NCBI GenBank assembly: GCA_035506255.1
Contig: DATJPS010000059.1
Coordinates: 1-7,432 of the forward strand
Reading direction: 5' to 3'
DNA length: 7,432 nucleotides
Source: CAIYXV01 sp035506255
Lineage (GTDB): Bacteria > Margulisbacteria > WOR-1 > XYC2-FULL-46-14 > WPAF01
Part shown: positions 6,067 through 7,432 of the stretch, in pieces
How the letters are laid out: each line of letters begins with the position of its first letter
How positions within the stretch are numbered: position 1 is the stretch's first letter
Program-made: the position numbers and the translations under genes
Notes under the pieces: model-generated
What the model saw: only the letters and a program-made list of their open reading frames with translations
Database searches by the model: none
Told to the model about the DNA's origin: nothing

Positions 6067-7013
6067 AGATAATCCTTTTTGAGGACGAGGGATACAAGAA
6101 ACTGCTTCCCCTGGTCCTGATGCGGCCGGTGTGGGGACTGGTCTGCGGCGCCTCCACCATCCTCGAACGGATCGAGCGGGAATATCCAAAAGCAGAGATC
6201 GCGCTCGAAGCCAGAGGGGGAAAACCTTCAGCGGAAAAGGCAAAACGGATAAACGGCCGGATGGCCGCCCCCTCAATGCGCGAGATCGTCCACCCCTGGG
6301 ACTTGATCACAAACCTCAAAGAATTCCTCGAGGACGACCTGAAGCACCTCGGGACCGGCATCAAAGGAAAAACCCATTCCTCGGTCGTGTTTTACAATAA
6401 AAAGAATATCCTGGTTGAGAAAGGTGCCGAGATCGACGCTCACTGCGTCCTTGACGCGCGTAACGGACCTATTTACATTGGCGCGGGAACGATCGTCCAT
6501 CCGGGGACGCTTTTACGCGGGCCGCTATCGATCGGCAGGCATTGCCGGATCGCCGGAGAGATCACCTCCAGCGTCATCATGAGCTACGTCAATAAAGCTC
6601 ACTATGGGTTCATCGGCCATTCATACATCTGCTCCTGGGTGAACCTGGGCGCGGGGACGACCAACTCCAACTTAAAGAACAACTACGGGCCGGTGAGCGT
6701 AATGGTGGACGGCAAGAGAGTTAACAGCGGCGAGACCTTCGTCGGCTGTTTTATCGGCGACCACGCCAAGACGGCGATCGGCTCGATGATCTATACAGGC
6801 TGTGTCATCGGCGCCGGGGCCAACCTTTTCGGCCAGCCGTATTATAAGAAATTCGTCCCTTCGTTCAGCTGGGGCGTGACCGAGGAAGCCCGGCTGGAGG
6901 ATGTTATCGCGATTGCCCGCGCGGCCATGAAGCGCCGGGGGATCGAGCTTTCCCCCGCCGACATCGCCCTTTTCAAAAAGGCTTTTGAACAGACAAAGTC
7001 CGAGCGAAGCTGA
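6063..7013 (+). CDS. GlmU-like left-handed beta-helix protein with shortened nucleotidyltransferase-like domain
   Basis: TTG at 6063 overlaps the ackA stop by four bases (TTGA), with AAAGGA seven bases upstream, so its translation is probably coupled to ackA. Of 316 residues, the N-terminal part starts IILFEDEGYKKLLPLVLMRP (3-22) with GASTILERI (29-37), as in the NTP_transf_4-type sugar nucleotidyltransferase domain of 'alternative' GlmU proteins; INGR (63-66) and HPWDLI (77-82) mark the end of that domain. From about 115 to 265 hexapeptide repeats form a left-handed beta helix (YIGAGTIVHPGT, GPLSIGRHCRIAG). It contains NKAHYGFIGHSY (177-188), WVNLGAGTTNSNLKNNYG (start 192) and FVGCFIGDHAKTAIGSMI (226-243). 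His180 aligns by eye with catalytic His363 of E. coli GlmU acetyltransferase. The likely job is acetyl or other acyl transfer to a sugar phosphate, perhaps in UDP-GlcNAc synthesis. Residues 40-115 look too short for an intact pyrophosphorylase, and no GxGTRM loop is present. Confidence 0.85.
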   Translation: MKIILFEDEGYKKLLPLVLMRPVWGLVCGASTILERIEREYPKAEIALEARGGKPSAEKAKRINGRMAAPSMREIVHPWDLITNLKEFLEDDLKHLGTGIKGKTHSSVVFYNKKNILVEKGAEIDAHCVLDARNGPIYIGAGTIVHPGTLLRGPLSIGRHCRIAGEITSSVIMSYVNKAHYGFIGHSYICSWVNLGAGTTNSNLKNNYGPVSVMVDGKRVNSGETFVGCFIGDHAKTAIGSMIYTGCVIGAGANLFGQPYYKKFVPSFSWGVTEEARLEDVIAIARAAMKRRGIELSPADIALFKKAFEQTKSERS

Positions 7014-7038
7014 TATAATTATCGCGAAGCGATACAAT
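7011..7038 (+). promoter_or_regulatory. Putative tRNA-Gln promoter (two alternatives)
   Basis: TGATATAAT (7011-7019) is a perfect extended -10 whose TGA is also the stop codon of the preceding gene; it lacks a good -35 hexamer. The alternative is CTGATA (7010-7015) as -35 with TACAAT (7033-7038) as -10, spacer 17 bp. Either would start transcription 30-50 nt before the tRNA, and the 5' leader would include the heptad repeats. Read-through from the upstream operon is also possible. Confidence 0.4.
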
Positions 7039-7039
7039 A

Positions 7040-7074
7040 ATTCGTAATTCGAAATTCGTCATTCGTAATTAGTC
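7040..7074 (+). repeat. 7-bp tandem repeat, ATTCGTA type
   Basis: Four consecutive in-register heptamers, ATTCGTA, ATTCGAA, ATTCGTC and ATTCGTA, are followed by a degenerate fifth, ATTAGTC. The tract ends two bases before the mature 5' end of tRNA-Gln. Two shorter units of similar style, ATTGAAA and ATTGAAT, occur at 7411-7424. The layout resembles the short heptanucleotide repeats known from cyanobacteria, but the unit is different. Confidence 0.75.
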
Positions 7075-7076
7075 GC

Positions 7077-7150
7077 TGGGGGATCGTCTAATGGTAGGAC
7101 ACCGCCCTTTGGAGGCGAGAATCGGGGTTCGAGTCCCTGTCCCCCAGCCA
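7077..7150 (+). tRNA. tRNA-Gln (anticodon TTG)
   Basis: The cloverleaf folds by hand. Acceptor TGGGGGA (7077-7083) pairs perfectly with TCCCCCA (7140-7146), followed by discriminator G and encoded CCA (7148-7150). The D stem GTCT/GGAC has one G-T pair. The anticodon arm CCGCC-CTTTGGA-GGCGA places TTG at 34-36 with T33 and G37, which decodes CAA (and CAG by wobble). The T arm CGGGG-TTCGAGT-CCCTG has one G-T pair. The weak first pair U1-A72 is typical of glutamine tRNAs. The outermost anticodon-stem pair (27-43) is a C-A mismatch and the variable loop is four bases; neither prevents function. Confidence 0.95.
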
Positions 7151-7154
7151 CTCC

Positions 7155-7163
7155 TTATCCACA
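7155..7163 (+). promoter_or_regulatory. Perfect DnaA-box-like 9-mer
   Basis: TTATCCACA matches the consensus DnaA box at all nine positions. The TCCACA core recurs inverted at 7172-7177 (minus strand CTCTCCACA, 7 of 9) and directly at 7184-7189 (AATTCCACA, 6 of 9). One perfect match in a window this size has roughly a 6% chance of being random. No dnaA, dnaN or gyrase gene is nearby, so function is unproven. Confidence 0.3.
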
Positions 7164-7387
7164 GGCATTTTTGTGGAGAGAATTCCACAGGTCCAATGTT
7201 TGGATCGGCAATTTGTCGAAGCAAATCTGGCTAATAATATTTCTTAAAACCTCTCTCTTTTTCTCTGCTAATAATACAAGCCCATGATTGCCAAAACATT
7301 CGGTAAATAACCTCTCTTTATCTCTGAATTTGCATGTTTTAGATTCTGGCAATTCTACAGCTATTTGGCCATTATTTGTGCATTATT
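7155..7387 (-). pseudogene. Remnant of an unrecognised A+T-rich gene
   Basis: On the minus strand a frame is open from about 7384 to TAA at 7155-7157. Its sequence looks protein-like: NNGQIAVELPESKTCKFRDK, then KERLFTECFGNHGLVLLAEK, and an end LDLWNSLHKNACG. There is no ATG in this frame; the only start, TTG at 7352, has no ribosome binding site and would cut off the plausible GQIAVE segment. In the neighbouring frame GLKNWGIMHK runs into a stop just where this frame takes up with NNGQIAVE, so a one-base frameshift near 7372-7376 could have broken a longer gene entering from the right. Family not recognised. Its low G+C differs from all genes to the left. Confidence 0.35.
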
Positions 7388-7432
7388 CCCCAATTTTTCA
7401 AACCTGTGAAATTGAAAATTGAATGAATAATT

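Larger units (their letters stand above)
7151..7432. other. A+T-rich stretch beyond the tRNA with no confident gene
   Basis: Composition drops sharply after the tRNA: 63 of 180 bases are G or C at 7201-7380 (35%), against 53-72% in the 60-base coding lines I counted. It contains three TCCACA motifs at its left end, a minus-strand open frame that looks like a gene remnant, and short ATTGAA-type repeats at the right edge. I see no terminator with a T tract and no full copy of the tRNA 3' end that would mark an attachment site. Confidence 0.6.

Noticed and set aside
7020..7040. Perfect small hairpin ATCGC-GAA-GCGAT at 7021-7033 after the GlmU-like gene, as a terminator
   Set aside because: The stem is only 5 bp and is followed by ACAATAATTCG, not a T tract. 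It also lies between the -35/-10 candidates for the tRNA.
7040..7074. Heptad tract as a CRISPR array
   Set aside because: The units are 7 bp with no unique spacers, and no cas gene is present.
7158..7178. TCCACA...TGTGGA inverted repeat as the tRNA terminator
   Set aside because: The T run is in the loop, not after the stem, and AGAGAATTCC follows. An intrinsic terminator needs the T tract downstream.

Overview
This is a compact bacterial chromosome segment of about 55-57% G+C by eye, with genes abutting or overlapping on both strands. Bacterial features are sigma70-like promoters, several of the extended -10 type, Shine-Dalgarno sequences upstream of some genes, and a tRNA with an encoded CCA. 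The enzymes (IlvD, PyrB, AckA, a GlmU-like acyltransferase) do not fix a phylum. The small overlapping genes, unrecognised proteins and A+T-rich heptad repeats would suit an uncultured or deep-branching lineage, but that is only an impression.

Layout. At 1-1417 (+) two unrecognised cytosolic proteins lie 4 nt apart; the first is probably cut by the left edge. They converge with, and overlap by 9 nt, ilvD at 1409-3052 (-). A 88-bp gap holds back-to-back promoters for ilvD and a small three-helix membrane protein (3141-3386, +). That gene converges, one base apart, with a secreted chagasin-type (I42) cysteine protease inhibitor (3388-3738, -), which overlaps the end of pyrB (3731-4678, -) by 8 nt. 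A second divergent promoter region separates pyrB from ackA (4795-6066, +). A GlmU-like left-handed beta-helix protein with a shortened N-terminal domain overlaps the ackA stop by 4 nt (6063-7013, +). After it come a promoter, a 7-bp tandem repeat and a tRNA-Gln(TTG) at 7077-7150. The last 280 bp are about 35% G+C and hold only an apparent gene remnant, three TCCACA motifs and a perfect DnaA-box-like 9-mer.

Function. The recognisable genes are housekeeping: branched-chain amino acid synthesis (ilvD), the first committed pyrimidine step (pyrB), acetate/ATP metabolism (ackA) and probably amino-sugar nucleotide synthesis (GlmU-like). They are single genes or pairs, not pathway operons. The less ordinary parts are the protease inhibitor coupled to pyrB, the ackA/GlmU-like coupling, very short predicted leaders at every promoter (pyrB is nearly leaderless), the two unknown proteins sharing a short motif, and the compositional break at the tRNA. 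I see no CRISPR array, phage module or insertion sequence, and no clear defence system.
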